Positions 51,301 through 59,939 of a DNA stretch of 64,000 bases are shown piece by piece. Origin of the DNA: Paenisporosarcina sp050269735 (lineage in GTDB: Bacteria; Bacillota; Bacilli; Bacillales_A; Planococcaceae); the NCBI RefSeq assembly GCF_050269735.1, contig NZ_JBNNIX010000001.1:806001-870000 (forward strand). The letters run 5' to 3'. Position 1 is the first letter of the stretch, and each line of letters starts with the position of its first letter. Both the position numbers and the translations under genes were made by a program. Below the pieces are notes generated by a model, which was given only the letters and a program-made list of their open reading frames with translations, did no database searches and had not been told where the DNA came from.

Positions 51301-54049
51301 TAAAGGATCGTCTTTGACAAACAAAGTTTACAATGTGACCGAAGATACACATTCCTTTGAAGTAAGTGCATACAGTACAAAGTTTGGAGAATCTAATCCT
51401 TCTAACATAATTACGAAAGAGATTGTATATCCAGTTATGCAGCCCCCTGTTGCTAATGTGACTGTTCTAAGTAATTCAAGTACTAGGATAACATGGGATT
51501 TTGTCACTTATGCCAACGGCTATAATGTTTATCAAATGAACGAGGGTAGCCCAGTTTTGATAGCAGAAAAAGTAAATAATTTGTCTTACACAGTTTCTAA
51601 TCTGTCGTATGCAAATCACGAATTTTATGTGACTTCACATGGGAACTCTTTCGGGGAATCGGAACCGTCTAACGTCGTTATGGCTAAATTGATTGTTGAC
51701 ACGGAAGAACCGGTAACAACTATTAGTGTACCTAAGGACTGGGTAAATCAAAAAACCGTTGTGACTTTGTCTGCAACGGACAATGAAACTGGAGTAGCAA
51801 ACACCTATTACTCTGTGAATGACAGTGAGTTCTTGGAAGGTAACTTATTTGAAATTGAAAGAGAAGGCATCCATAAAGTTTCCTTCTATTCAGTCGACAA
51901 AGTAGGAAATAAAGAGTCTGTCCAAACTTCTTACGTGAAAATTGATCAAACAGCACCAGAGACTATGATGAGCGGAATTCCAGTTTGGTCTACTCAACCA
52001 GTTGATGTGACATTGACAACATTTGACGGTCAAAGCGGCATCGCGAATACCTACTATTCAATAAACGGTTCCGAATACCTTGCTGGTACAACTTTCACAC
52101 TATATCAAGAAGGAATAAACGAAGTCTCTTTCTATTCTGTTGACCAGGCTGGAAATAAAGAAAAAGTCCAGACGTTCGAATTAAAGATAGACAAAAACGC
52201 ACCACATACTTCTTTAAACGAAGTATCCAAATGGATAATGGATAGTATGACAGTTGAGCTAACATCAAAAGATGACTTAAGTGGCATTTCTAAAACCTAC
52301 TATTCTGTGAACGGATCAGAATTTCTAGAAGGTACGAGCTTAGTAATAACTGATGAAGGTATCAATAAAGTTTCGTTCTATAGCGAGGATAATGCAGGTA
52401 ATAAAGAAGAAGTAAAAACAAAAGAAGTTAAGATTGACCGAACTGCACCAGAAACAATATCGAATGTAACAGGTGAATGGCATTCTGATTTGATGGTTGA
52501 GTTGATCGCAAAAGATAACGAAAGTGGCATTTCGGCAACGTACTATTCTTTAAATGGTTCTGAGTACGTAAAAGGAAGTAGTTTCACTGTGGGTAGTGAC
52601 GGAATCTACGAAATCTCATTCTATAGCGTAGACGAGGCAGGAAATAAAGAAGATGCAAAAACACAAGAAGTTAAAATTGATCAATCAGCACCGAAAACAA
52701 CTTCGAATGTAATGGATGATTGGCAACAAGGGTTTACAGTCGAATTGACAACATTAGATGACTTAAGTGGCGTTTCTGCTACCTATTATTCAGTGAATGG
52801 TTCTGAATTCAAAGATGGAACTAACTTTACCCTAACTGAACAAGGGATTAACAAAATTTCGTATTATAGTGTGGATAAGGCTGGAAATAAAGAAGACACG
52901 AAAACAGAAGAAGTTAGGATCGACCAATCAGCACCAGAAACAGGCTCGAATGTAACAGCTGACTGGAATAAAGAATTTACAGTGGAATTGATATCGAAAG
53001 ACGAATTGAGTGGCGTTTCTAAAACATATTATTCAGTCAATGGTACTGAATTTGTGAAAGGAAAAACAATTACAGTTAATGAAGAAGGTATACACGAAAT
53101 CTCATTCTACAGTGTGGACAACGCTGGAAATGTAGAAGAGGTAAAAACTGTTGAAGTGAAAATTGATCCAACAGCACCAGTAACAACATCGAATGTAACA
53201 AATGAATGGCACAAAGAGTTTACAATGGAATTGGTATCGAAAGACGAATTGAGTGGCGTCTCAGCAACTTATTATTCAGTGGACGGATCTGAATTTGTAA
53301 AAGGCACAAGTTTAACGGTAACAAACGAGGGAATTAACAAAGTTTCCTTCTATAGTGTGGATCATGTGGGCAATAAAGAAGATTCAAAAACTGTCGAAGT
53401 GAAGATCGACAAAACTGCACCAACTGTCTCATGGAACTTGAAAGATATGTATGAGCTAGGAACTAAACTACCGTTAACGTATATCGCAAAAGATGCAGGC
53501 TCTGGAATCAAATCAGAAATCTTGACGGTAAATGGAAAGGAATACAAAAACGGTGAAAGCATTTCATTCACTCAGCCTGGCCGTTATTCAGTTAAAGTAA
53601 CGGTAACTGACAATACTGGTTGGACGATTACTTTGGAAAAAACAATCAGTGTTTATATTCCATCAGCGAGCATCAAAGTAAATCCAGGTGTTATCAAAGA
53701 TAACGGAGGTGTGTTTACAGTTGATGTGACATTGCCGAAAGGCTTTAACTTGAAGGATTTTAAATTAGAAACGGTATCTATCAACGGCGTTTCTGCCATT
53801 TCTAGTAATAATGGGTATGTAAAACAAGCCGAAAAAGGCCAATTCAAATTCAATCGGGATGACTTCGATTGGGATAATGGAAAGCAGACACTTGAATTTA
53901 GTGGAATGCTTGGCGAATATCTGGTACTTGGAACTACTGAAGTGGAAGTGAAAGGTTCGAAACAAGGCTCGAATAACGGCCATCACCATGGGTTCAACTT
54001 CTGGGAATGGTTAATATCTTTTGTGAAGAGAGCAATTGGACTAAACTAA
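48398..54049 (+). CDS. Giant secreted FN3 / OmpL47-repeat adhesin under c-di-GMP riboswitch control
   Basis: A 1883-residue protein from ATG 48398 (GGAGAGG upstream; the frame before it is riboswitch). Signal peptide to about residue 33. About twelve fibronectin-III-like repeats of ~93 residues (WSPVFGATGYNVYEI..., NGNDIVLSWNASTYASSYKVYQ) reach about residue 1120. About eight OmpL47-like repeats of ~85 residues follow (LSGVSATYYSVNGSEF...GINKVSFYSVDxAGNKE). A final non-repeated part ends in an aromatic/basic helix (NFWEWLISFVKRAIGLN). No LPXTG. The regulator and the repeats point to a matrix or attachment protein, inferred. Confidence 0.88.
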   Translation: MNKQTIKLTSYLALLLLLIQMLNPFAIAFASTNSNILPPSNLATQQVTPDDVKLTWSPVFGATGYNVYEIQEGQLTLLGKSTSTSYNLNNLAEGSYRYVVSTLSAEGESGPCAPISVDIIYPEMQAPSAMTQTIRNGNDIVLSWGTSAYIEKYNLYKLTDDGQKTLLTSTTNKTFTVSDAPEGNFKYAVSAMNTLYGESSLSDVVQGEVVYPIMTMPANFTYSVTNGSDITLKWDAVPYATNYKLYQIVDGQSVLKNTLTTTTAKVTNLPAGDYIYEIRSNSDRFGESTESNKLAVTVSSVTMIAPDNFAYKLQNTNDILLTWESVPYASSYKVYQIVDGEKVLKSTVASTSVSYPKVAAGDYVYEVYSFSDRFGESTEGSRVGLSVEGLMLEAPSNIEYKIQNGNDIVLNWSSSANATSYKVYQIVDGQKVLRSTVTGTSVTYSNKSAGDYDYEVFSFSDRFGESKDGISVSFALVHPTMKPPANVKETLKSETSFTLSWDAADYATNYKIYQIVNGQKILKSTVTGASVTYSNMPSGDYVYEIYSSSSKFGESTNGAQVSFNLKGQTMQAPQNLTNTITNGNDIKLSWTAVEKATNYKVYQVIDGVKVQKSNSATLSITYSNMPAGDYTYVVHSNSSTHGESEFGAEITFSLVHPTIKAPENVTHKIQNGNDVVLSWIAAPNANSYKVYELVDGQKILRSSSTTLTTILSKVPAGEHLYVIHSVSTRFGESLNGSELVVKQNEYTMQAPENVIYNIANGNDISLKWDASTNATSYKVYRVINEQRELVKTVTSNLVSLSNMPEGDYTYEVHSFSDRFGESPEGSEVSVTVLYPVMQAPLNLTQSITNGNDIVLRWNASTYASSYKVYQKIDGQLILRQTVVGTSATFRDLPEGEYEFEVHSESTRFGESPEGITVGVSLTWPVVQPPVLTGDFFNINNVTLSWKSVPWANEYRVYQTIGDTRKLIYKGSSLTNKVYNVTEDTHSFEVSAYSTKFGESNPSNIITKEIVYPVMQPPVANVTVLSNSSTRITWDFVTYANGYNVYQMNEGSPVLIAEKVNNLSYTVSNLSYANHEFYVTSHGNSFGESEPSNVVMAKLIVDTEEPVTTISVPKDWVNQKTVVTLSATDNETGVANTYYSVNDSEFLEGNLFEIEREGIHKVSFYSVDKVGNKESVQTSYVKIDQTAPETMMSGIPVWSTQPVDVTLTTFDGQSGIANTYYSINGSEYLAGTTFTLYQEGINEVSFYSVDQAGNKEKVQTFELKIDKNAPHTSLNEVSKWIMDSMTVELTSKDDLSGISKTYYSVNGSEFLEGTSLVITDEGINKVSFYSEDNAGNKEEVKTKEVKIDRTAPETISNVTGEWHSDLMVELIAKDNESGISATYYSLNGSEYVKGSSFTVGSDGIYEISFYSVDEAGNKEDAKTQEVKIDQSAPKTTSNVMDDWQQGFTVELTTLDDLSGVSATYYSVNGSEFKDGTNFTLTEQGINKISYYSVDKAGNKEDTKTEEVRIDQSAPETGSNVTADWNKEFTVELISKDELSGVSKTYYSVNGTEFVKGKTITVNEEGIHEISFYSVDNAGNVEEVKTVEVKIDPTAPVTTSNVTNEWHKEFTMELVSKDELSGVSATYYSVDGSEFVKGTSLTVTNEGINKVSFYSVDHVGNKEDSKTVEVKIDKTAPTVSWNLKDMYELGTKLPLTYIAKDAGSGIKSEILTVNGKEYKNGESISFTQPGRYSVKVTVTDNTGWTITLEKTISVYIPSASIKVNPGVIKDNGGVFTVDVTLPKGFNLKDFKLETVSINGVSAISSNNGYVKQAEKGQFKFNRDDFDWDNGKQTLEFSGMLGEYLVLGTTEVEVKGSKQGSNNGHHHGFNFWEWLISFVKRAIGLN

Positions 54050-54060
54050 TATAGAAGAAG

Positions 54061-54098
54061 GACTGTGACTTATTTCTAATCACAGTCTTTCTTTTTAT
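54061..54098 (+). terminator. Terminator of the giant adhesin gene
   Basis: GACTGTGA and TCACAGTC around CTTATTTCTAA, then TTTCTTTTTATT. Confidence 0.82.
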
Positions 54099-54196
54099 TG
54101 TTTATATTCTATAAAATACCAAATGATGCAACCATAGGACTATTCATTTAAATATTGTTCCTATGTAAAATGAATTGTATGAACATATAAAGAAGG

Positions 54197-54925
54197 GTGC
54201 GAAATCTATCAATGACCAGCCCAATCTCTTCCAATTGGTTTTATTACATGACAATGGCTTCCAAGGCACAAGCAATGCCTTCGATTAATCAAACGGGTAG
54301 TGCAACCAATTCACTCGGCAATGCAGGAAACGAAAATTCTCTATTCCTGATGTTATTGAATGCAGCGATGCAAGGATGCGAATCGAACAATACAACGACT
54401 CTGCCTTTTGCTCAAAATCAGTTGATGCCACAAATGAACAGTCAATTTAATCTTCCTGTAAATATGCAGGCAATAGATAAAATAGGTGTACCTACAAGTC
54501 CGAATGACACAAGTGACTTCTATTTCAAACCTGTGCAACTCTTGAAACTGGATAATAGTTTGGAAGGGAAATTAAGCGGAACAGCCTCGCACTTTATCAA
54601 TGCAGGGAAAAAGTATGATATAGATCCGAGTCTCCTTTCTGCGATTGCTATCCATGAAACAGGGAATGGTTCATCAAGAGCAATTAATGAGAAGAATAAT
54701 GTCGCAGGTATGATGGGTAAGAACGGCCTCCGAAGTTATGACTCAGTTGAGGATAGCATTTTTGACATGGCACGTAATTTAAGAAAAAATTATTTAAACC
54801 AAGGAATAGACACGATAGCTAAAATAGGAGCAAAATATGCCCCAATTGGTGTAGCAAATGATCCAACTGGGCTGAACAACCATTGGACTACAGGTGTCAG
54901 TCGTCAGTTTAACAATCTTTCATAA
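54197..54925 (+). CDS. Glucosaminidase/lysozyme-like protein of the flagellar locus
   Basis: Up to 242 residues from GTG 54197; ATG 54212 is the alternative, since no ribosome site decides clearly (AGAAGGG lies close to both). The C-terminal ~115 residues hold a muramidase/glucosaminidase-type domain: GTASHFINAGKKYDIDPSLLSAIAIHETGNGSSRAINEKNNVAGMMG (catalytic Glu in HETG) and LRSYDSVEDSIFDMARNL. The N-terminal half is glutamine-rich and low in complexity. It may open peptidoglycan for flagellar rods or the neighbouring giant proteins, like FlgJ-type enzymes. Confidence 0.75.
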   Translation: MRNLSMTSPISSNWFYYMTMASKAQAMPSINQTGSATNSLGNAGNENSLFLMLLNAAMQGCESNNTTTLPFAQNQLMPQMNSQFNLPVNMQAIDKIGVPTSPNDTSDFYFKPVQLLKLDNSLEGKLSGTASHFINAGKKYDIDPSLLSAIAIHETGNGSSRAINEKNNVAGMMGKNGLRSYDSVEDSIFDMARNLRKNYLNQGIDTIAKIGAKYAPIGVANDPTGLNNHWTTGVSRQFNNLS

Positions 54926-54987
54926 ATAGGGCAGATTCTAACTGAATCGGTCTTATTTTTTTTGAACAAATAAATGTGAATTAAAGC

Positions 54988-55014
54988 TAAAAATTTCGAG
55001 TTTTATGCCGATAT
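54988..55014 (+). promoter_or_regulatory. Sigma-D promoter of flaG-fliD-fliT-fliS
   Basis: TAAA (54988-54991), exactly 15 bp, then GCCGATAT (55007-55014): a perfect consensus. Confidence 0.92.
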
Positions 55015-55119
55015 ATATTAAATAAAGGTTGATATGGCAGATAAGAGAATGATTAATGGACAATCATGCTTTCCCTAATCTACCGATATAGTTGATGTGA
55101 GATAAGGGGAGAGCTACTA

Positions 55120-55461
55120 ATGGAAGTGAAACAACCATCTGTCATACCGTTCACAAACAGAATAGAACCTGTAAAAGACCAACCGATACAAGGGAAAAAA
55201 CATGAAGTAAAACAAATTCAAGAGCCAGAAAAAATTACGAAAGAACAGTTGGAAACCAAAGTAGAAGGTATGAATGATTTTCTTGAACCTACAACGACTT
55301 CAGTTAAATTTAAACTGCATGAAAAGTTGGATATCTATTATGTCCAAGTGATTGATACAAACACAGATAAAGTCCTTAAAGAAATTCCAAATAAGAAATT
55401 TTTAGATATGTATGCATCCATGGCTGAACTTGCTGGGTTAATGGTAGATGATAAGTTTTAA
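55120..55461 (+). CDS. flaG: FlaG family protein
   Basis: A 113-residue protein with a polar N terminus (NRIEPVKDQPIQGKKHEVKQ) and the FlaG domain at the end: SVKFKLHEKLDIYYVQVIDTNTDKVLKEIPNKKFLDMYASMAELAGLMVDDKF. The domain influences filament length in several bacteria; its exact biochemical role is open. First gene after the sigma-D promoter, followed by fliD 25 bp later. Confidence 0.92.
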   Translation: MEVKQPSVIPFTNRIEPVKDQPIQGKKHEVKQIQEPEKITKEQLETKVEGMNDFLEPTTTSVKFKLHEKLDIYYVQVIDTNTDKVLKEIPNKKFLDMYASMAELAGLMVDDKF

Positions 55462-55486
55462 TTAAAAACGATAGGAGTGAGGTAAG

Positions 55487-57025
55487 TTGCGTATTGGTGG
55501 ATTAGCATCAGGAATGGATACCGATCAATTAGTAAGTGAACTTATGAAAGCGAAAAAAATGCCTTTAGATAAACTCATGCAAAACAAAGTATGGACGGAA
55601 TGGCAACGTGATTCCTTCCGTGAGTTTAATCTTTCCTTGTCGAATCTTCGGGCAAGTGCAAGTGATTTGCGTTTTCAAAGCACTTTTAATGCTTATAGTG
55701 CAACATCATCAAACACAAGTAGTATGACTGCTACAACAACTGCTAATGCAGTCAATGGTACATATACAGCAAAAGTAGTAAGCGTAGCAAGCCCAGCTAA
55801 AATGCATTCTGCAGGCACTATTAATAATTCTACAGGCGTTCCAGCGAATTCCACCGATTTAATTGGTACTGCAGGTACAATAAAAGTGAATATTAATGGA
55901 GGAACAACAACTAACGTTGATATCACAGCTGATATGACATATGCAGATGTTGCCAAAAAGCTACAGGATATAACTGCAGGAACTGCTACAGAATTGCGTG
56001 CGAGCTTCGATAACACGACATCAAGATTTTTCATCTCAACAAAAGGGATGGGGGCTACCCAAAACTTTTCAATCGATTTTATTAATTCTGATGGCACACC
56101 AAATGCAAACTTAGCCAATCAAGTAATTGGTAAAAAGAATGCAATGGACGCAGACGTAACAACGTACTCTACTAGTACCGCAGTAGCTGGTAGCTTCATG
56201 ACGGCTGCCATAAATGGAGAAGTAGAGTTCGACGGTATTACAGTAAATAACTTGACGAGCAACAAAACAACAATTAATGGTATTACGTTAAACTTGTTGC
56301 AAACAGGTACCTCAACAATCACCGTCCAATCCGATACAACGAAATCACTTGAGTCGATAAAAAGTTTTGTAGAGAAGTATAACGAAACGATTGCTAGCGT
56401 CGAGAAGAAACTAGTGGAGAAACGCTATCCAGACTTTAAACCACTTTCTGATGAACAGAAAAAAGACATGAGTGAGAAAGAAATAGAATTATGGGAAGAA
56501 AAAGCTAGAAGCGGATTGTTGCGAAATGACCCCATTTTAAAAAATGCAATCCAAGATTTAAGACGTGCCTTTATGGACCCTGTCCAAGGCATTGCGAGTG
56601 GAAACATCAGTCTACTTTCGCAAATTGGTATTAATACTGGCTCATATACGGAAGGTGGAAAACTTTTCATCAATGAAGATAAGTTGAAAGAAGCTCTTAC
56701 GAATAAGCCGGACGAAGTGATGCAATTATTCACAAATAAAGATGCGACTGGTAACGGTCTTGGTATCGGTGACCGAGTTTATCAAAAGTTGAATGAGGTA
56801 GTTAAAAACTTGAGCAACCAAGCAGGGAGCCCTGCAACTTCTGTTGACAACAGTATCATCTCTAAAAAGATTAAACAGATGAGTGAAGAAATAAGCAACT
56901 GGCAAGATCGTTTGAAAATGACAGAAAATCGATACTGGAGACAGTTCACGGCCATGGAGAAAGCAATCAGTCAAGCAAATTCACAAAGTACGTGGATGCA
57001 ACAAAACATGTTCGGTGGCATGTAA
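55487..57025 (+). CDS. fliD: Flagellar filament cap FliD
   Basis: A 512-residue cap protein (HAP2) from TTG 55487 (AGGAGTGAGG upstream). N-terminal FliD_N: MRIGGLASGMDTDQLVSELMKAKKMPLDKLMQNK. C-terminal FliD_C: VEKYNETIASVEKKL ... ISLLSQIGINTG ... LFINEDKLKEALTNKPDEVMQLFTN and a helical end with WMQQNMFGGM. It caps the growing filament and directs flagellin folding. The stop overlaps the start of fliT (TAATG). Confidence 0.96.
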   Translation: MRIGGLASGMDTDQLVSELMKAKKMPLDKLMQNKVWTEWQRDSFREFNLSLSNLRASASDLRFQSTFNAYSATSSNTSSMTATTTANAVNGTYTAKVVSVASPAKMHSAGTINNSTGVPANSTDLIGTAGTIKVNINGGTTTNVDITADMTYADVAKKLQDITAGTATELRASFDNTTSRFFISTKGMGATQNFSIDFINSDGTPNANLANQVIGKKNAMDADVTTYSTSTAVAGSFMTAAINGEVEFDGITVNNLTSNKTTINGITLNLLQTGTSTITVQSDTTKSLESIKSFVEKYNETIASVEKKLVEKRYPDFKPLSDEQKKDMSEKEIELWEEKARSGLLRNDPILKNAIQDLRRAFMDPVQGIASGNISLLSQIGINTGSYTEGGKLFINEDKLKEALTNKPDEVMQLFTNKDATGNGLGIGDRVYQKLNEVVKNLSNQAGSPATSVDNSIISKKIKQMSEEISNWQDRLKMTENRYWRQFTAMEKAISQANSQSTWMQQNMFGGM

Positions 57026-57414
57026 TGAGTGGGTACCAAAACGTACTAGCTGATTATCTTCAATTGACCGAAGAAATCCATAATCAAGCTAAAAAGTTGT
57101 ATTCAAATATGAAAGATAATGAAAATGGGCAAGTGGAGAATTTACAATCACTCTTTGAAAAAAGACAACAGCTGATTGATGAGCTTGAATCATATATACA
57201 GCAAGCGGACTTTCAATGGACAGATGAAGATAAACAAATCATTCATCAAGTGAAAGACTTCCAACAAATGATTGAATCACTTATGACTGGCTTGCATCAA
57301 TCATTTAAGACACAAATGAAACAAATTAATCAAACGAAACAAGGGTCCAGGAAGTTTATTGGTGCGTATCAAAATGTATCAACCGAGGGATCTTTTATCG
57401 ATAAACGGAAGTAA
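57025..57414 (+). CDS. fliT: FliT-like flagellar chaperone
   Basis: A 129-residue helical, glutamine-rich protein (MSGYQNVLADYLQLTEEIHNQAKKLYSN...), starting at ATG 57025 that overlaps the fliD stop. Size, all-helix character, and position between fliD and fliS match FliT, the FliD chaperone. Sequence alone is too plain to prove it. Confidence 0.78.
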   Translation: MSGYQNVLADYLQLTEEIHNQAKKLYSNMKDNENGQVENLQSLFEKRQQLIDELESYIQQADFQWTDEDKQIIHQVKDFQQMIESLMTGLHQSFKTQMKQINQTKQGSRKFIGAYQNVSTEGSFIDKRK

Positions 57415-57433
57415 TGTTCAGGAGGATTTTAAT

Positions 57434-57805
57434 ATGTCAGTAATCAACCCTTACCAAGCGTATCAACAGAATTCAGTAATGACAGCATCTCCTCAGGAGT
57501 TAACGCTTATGCTTTACAACGGGTGTCTAAAGTTCATAAGACTATCCAAAAAAGCGATGGCGGAAAAAAATTACGAAGTAAAAAACACAAATATCATCAA
57601 GGCACAAAATATCGTTCAAGAGTTGAGAATTACCTTGAATCAAGATATCGAAATCTCGAACAATATGGCACAACTATATGAATATATGTACACGAGATTA
57701 ATTGACGCCAATATGAAAAATAACCTGGAATCCTTGGAAGAAGTGGAAGGGTATATCGTAGAGTTGCGTGACACATGGAAACAAGTCATGCAATTGGCGA
57801 AATAG
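57434..57805 (+). CDS. fliS: Flagellin chaperone FliS
   Basis: A 123-residue FliS: INPYQAYQQNSVMTASPQELTLMLYNGCLKFIRLSKKAM and ISNNMAQLYEYMYTRLIDANMKN are the family core. It binds the C-terminal flagellin helix in the cytoplasm, prevents early polymerisation and takes part in the Hag-FliW-CsrA feedback. AGGAGG lies before ATG 57434; an earlier TTG in frame (57359) lies inside fliT. Confidence 0.95.
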   Translation: MSVINPYQAYQQNSVMTASPQELTLMLYNGCLKFIRLSKKAMAEKNYEVKNTNIIKAQNIVQELRITLNQDIEISNNMAQLYEYMYTRLIDANMKNNLESLEEVEGYIVELRDTWKQVMQLAK

Positions 57806-57859
57806 AACTAAAAGTCACGGTACGTTTGTTATTCTTTGAAATTGAAATGAGGGTTTGGT

Positions 57860-58663
57860 GTGGATAAGACATCATGGATAGGCATAATACTTGGAATGGT
57901 CGTATTGGTTGGTGGGCTGATCTTGAAAGGCTCCGATCCAATCGCTTTATATAATCCCGCAGCACTGGTGATCATCTTTGCCGGAACGGCTGCCTGTATA
58001 CTGATTGCGTTTCCACTTGAAGAAGTGAAGAAAATTCCGGTTTTATTCAAAGTGATTTTTTCCGAGTCGAAGATGGTTCCTCTTAAGGAATTGATTCCGG
58101 TGTTCACGGAATGGGCGATGGTCGCAAGAAGAGAAGGATTACTGGCTTTGGAAGAACGTTCGGAAGAAGTGAAAGATCCATTTTTGCAACGTGGGTTGAA
58201 AATGGTGGTTGATGGTCAGTCACAGGAACATATTCGTGATTTGATGGAAGAAGAAATTGCTGCGATGGAAGAGCGACATGAACTTGGTGCGAAGATTTTT
58301 ACACAAGCAGGTACATATGCGCCTACTCTAGGGGTACTCGGTGCTGTTATCGGACTGGTTGCTGCTCTAGGTCACTTGAATGATATTGCATTGCTTGGTA
58401 AATCCATTTCGGCAGCATTCATTGCTACTTTGTTCGGTATATTCTCGGGGTATGTCATGTGGCATCCATTTGCCAATAAACTAAAGCGAAAATCAGAACA
58501 GGAAGCTAGAATGAAATCCATCATGTTGGAAGGATTGCTAGCTGTACAGGAAGGTCTTCCGGTACGTATCGTGGAAGAGAAACTTCTGACATATTTACCT
58601 GCTAAAGATCGCGTTCTTGTGCAGGAAGAAAAAACAAGAGAAGGTGTTCGCGTTGAAGCGTAA
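57860..58663 (+). CDS. motA: Flagellar stator protein MotA
   Basis: A 267-residue MotA from GTG 57860: DKTSWIGIILGMVVLVGGLILKG (TM1), NPAALVIIFAGTAACILIAFP (TM2), MARREGLLALEE (cytoplasmic loop with the charged residues touching FliG), AGTYAPTLGVLGAVIGLVAAL (TM3, Pro) and GKSISAAFIATLFGIFSGYVMWHPFANKLKRKS (TM4). Together with MotB it forms the ion channel. The coupling ion (H+ or Na+) is not decided here. Confidence 0.95.
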   Translation: MDKTSWIGIILGMVVLVGGLILKGSDPIALYNPAALVIIFAGTAACILIAFPLEEVKKIPVLFKVIFSESKMVPLKELIPVFTEWAMVARREGLLALEERSEEVKDPFLQRGLKMVVDGQSQEHIRDLMEEEIAAMEERHELGAKIFTQAGTYAPTLGVLGAVIGLVAALGHLNDIALLGKSISAAFIATLFGIFSGYVMWHPFANKLKRKSEQEARMKSIMLEGLLAVQEGLPVRIVEEKLLTYLPAKDRVLVQEEKTREGVRVEA

Positions 58664-59420
58664 GAAAAAGCATGAAGAACATGTTGATGAATCATGGCTT
58701 ATTCCTTATGCCGATGTATTGACGCTGTTACTCGCTCTTTTCATCGTTTTATTTGCGGCAAGTGAAGTTGACTCGAAAAAATTCAAGGAAATCGCAGAGT
58801 CATTTAATAACGAGCTGCAAGGTGGGACAGGCATTTTGGATGAAGAAGCGGCAATTGAGATCATGGATGATACTTCTCAAATTTCCAAGTTGGATGAGAT
58901 CGAGCCGCCTAAAGAAGAAAAATCGGAAGCGGAATTAGCAAGAGAGCAGGACATGAAAGAACTTGGAGGGCTCCAGGAGAAGATCGAAGTGTACATAAAA
59001 GACAAGGGATTATCTACAAAGCTGGAAACAGCTCTGACAAGCAAAGGTTTAGTGCTTAAAATAAAAGAAGGTGTTCTTTATCCTTCTGGTAGCGCAGATA
59101 TAAATGATGTATCAAGAACAATTGCGGTTGAAATTTCAAATTTACTGGTCACTGATCCACCACGAAACATTTTTATTGATGGTCATACGGATAATATTCC
59201 GGCTAACTCAGAAGAATTCCCATCGAACTGGGAATTGAGTGCTGCCAGGGCCATCAATTTCATGAAAATACTTCTTGAAAATAAACAGTTAGATCCTAAA
59301 GTATTTAGTGCAACAGGATATGGTGAATACCATCCAGTCACTTCGAATGATACGCCTGAAGGCAGAGCAGAAAACCGCCGAGTGGAAGTATTAATATCAC
59401 CTTACAAACAAGAAAATTAA
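58653..59420 (+). CDS. motB: Flagellar stator protein MotB
   Basis: About 255 residues; TTG 58653, overlapping the motA stop and preceded by GAAGGTG, is preferred over upstream in-frame codons. KKKHEEHVDESWLIPYADVLTLLLALFIVLFAASE is the TM segment with the proton-binding Asp (YAD). The OmpA-like domain follows with NIFIDGHTDNIPANSEEFPSNWELSAARAINFMKILL and GYGEYHPVTSNDTPEGRAENRRVEVLI, which anchors peptidoglycan. The Ala following LFIVLF is the type usual for proton-coupled MotB. Confidence 0.94.
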   Translation: MKRKKKHEEHVDESWLIPYADVLTLLLALFIVLFAASEVDSKKFKEIAESFNNELQGGTGILDEEAAIEIMDDTSQISKLDEIEPPKEEKSEAELAREQDMKELGGLQEKIEVYIKDKGLSTKLETALTSKGLVLKIKEGVLYPSGSADINDVSRTIAVEISNLLVTDPPRNIFIDGHTDNIPANSEEFPSNWELSAARAINFMKILLENKQLDPKVFSATGYGEYHPVTSNDTPEGRAENRRVEVLISPYKQEN

Positions 59421-59438
59421 ATACCGAAGAGGTGTACC

Positions 59439-59870
59439 ATGGGGAAAATGAAAGTAATTGTCATCATGTTTTTCGCAGTCGTTTTACTTGGCGGTGGAGC
59501 CATGTTTTTTTTGAAAGATGATGTATTGGGTAAGGAAAAAGAAAAAGAAACAAGTGTTTCGGCTGAAGAATTGGCTGAAATGAGTGTAGATACGGATATC
59601 ATCACAACAAATCTAGCTTCTCCCAATAATTTTGCGATTGTACAGTTCAATATTTTGTTAAGTAGCAAGGAAACAAAGGAAGAGGCAGAGAAACGTAAAC
59701 CTGAAGTGCGTGCTGCTATTATTTCTACCATTGCCAGCTTCACAAAAGACGAGTTGATTGGCAATGAAGGCATTGTCAAACTCGAAAAGGAACTATCTGC
59801 AAAACTTGAACGTATTGTGGAAACTGGAGAAGTCGAACGGGTATTGGTAACGGAATTTAAATTACAATAA
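59439..59870 (+). CDS. fliL: Flagellar basal-body-associated FliL
   Basis: A 143-residue protein with a single N-terminal membrane helix (~4-23) and the FliL domain: FAIVQFNILLSSKETKEEAEKRKPEVRAAIISTIASFTKDEL, LEKELSAKLERIV and RVLVTEFKLQ. FliL surrounds and stabilises stators. It is placed after motAB here rather than in the fli/flh operon with fliM. Confidence 0.9.
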   Translation: MGKMKVIVIMFFAVVLLGGGAMFFLKDDVLGKEKEKETSVSAEELAEMSVDTDIITTNLASPNNFAIVQFNILLSSKETKEEAEKRKPEVRAAIISTIASFTKDELIGNEGIVKLEKELSAKLERIVETGEVERVLVTEFKLQ

Positions 59871-59883
59871 TTCGTATTTGTAC

Positions 59884-59910
59884 TAAACTTTTTTTGAAAA
59901 GTGCCGATAT
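59884..59910 (+). promoter_or_regulatory. Sigma-D promoter of the yvyF-flgM-flgN-flgK-flgL operon
   Basis: TAAA (59884-59887), exactly 15 bp, then GCCGATAT (59903-59910): a perfect consensus, 30 bp before yvyF. Confidence 0.92.
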
Positions 59911-59939
59911 AAATATTAGAAGGATTCAGGTGATATCAA

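Noticed and set aside
55082..55089. Second sigma-D -10 like sequence (ACCGATAT) before flaG
   Set aside because: No TAAA at the required 15-bp spacing; the perfect promoter at 54988-55014 is sufficient.
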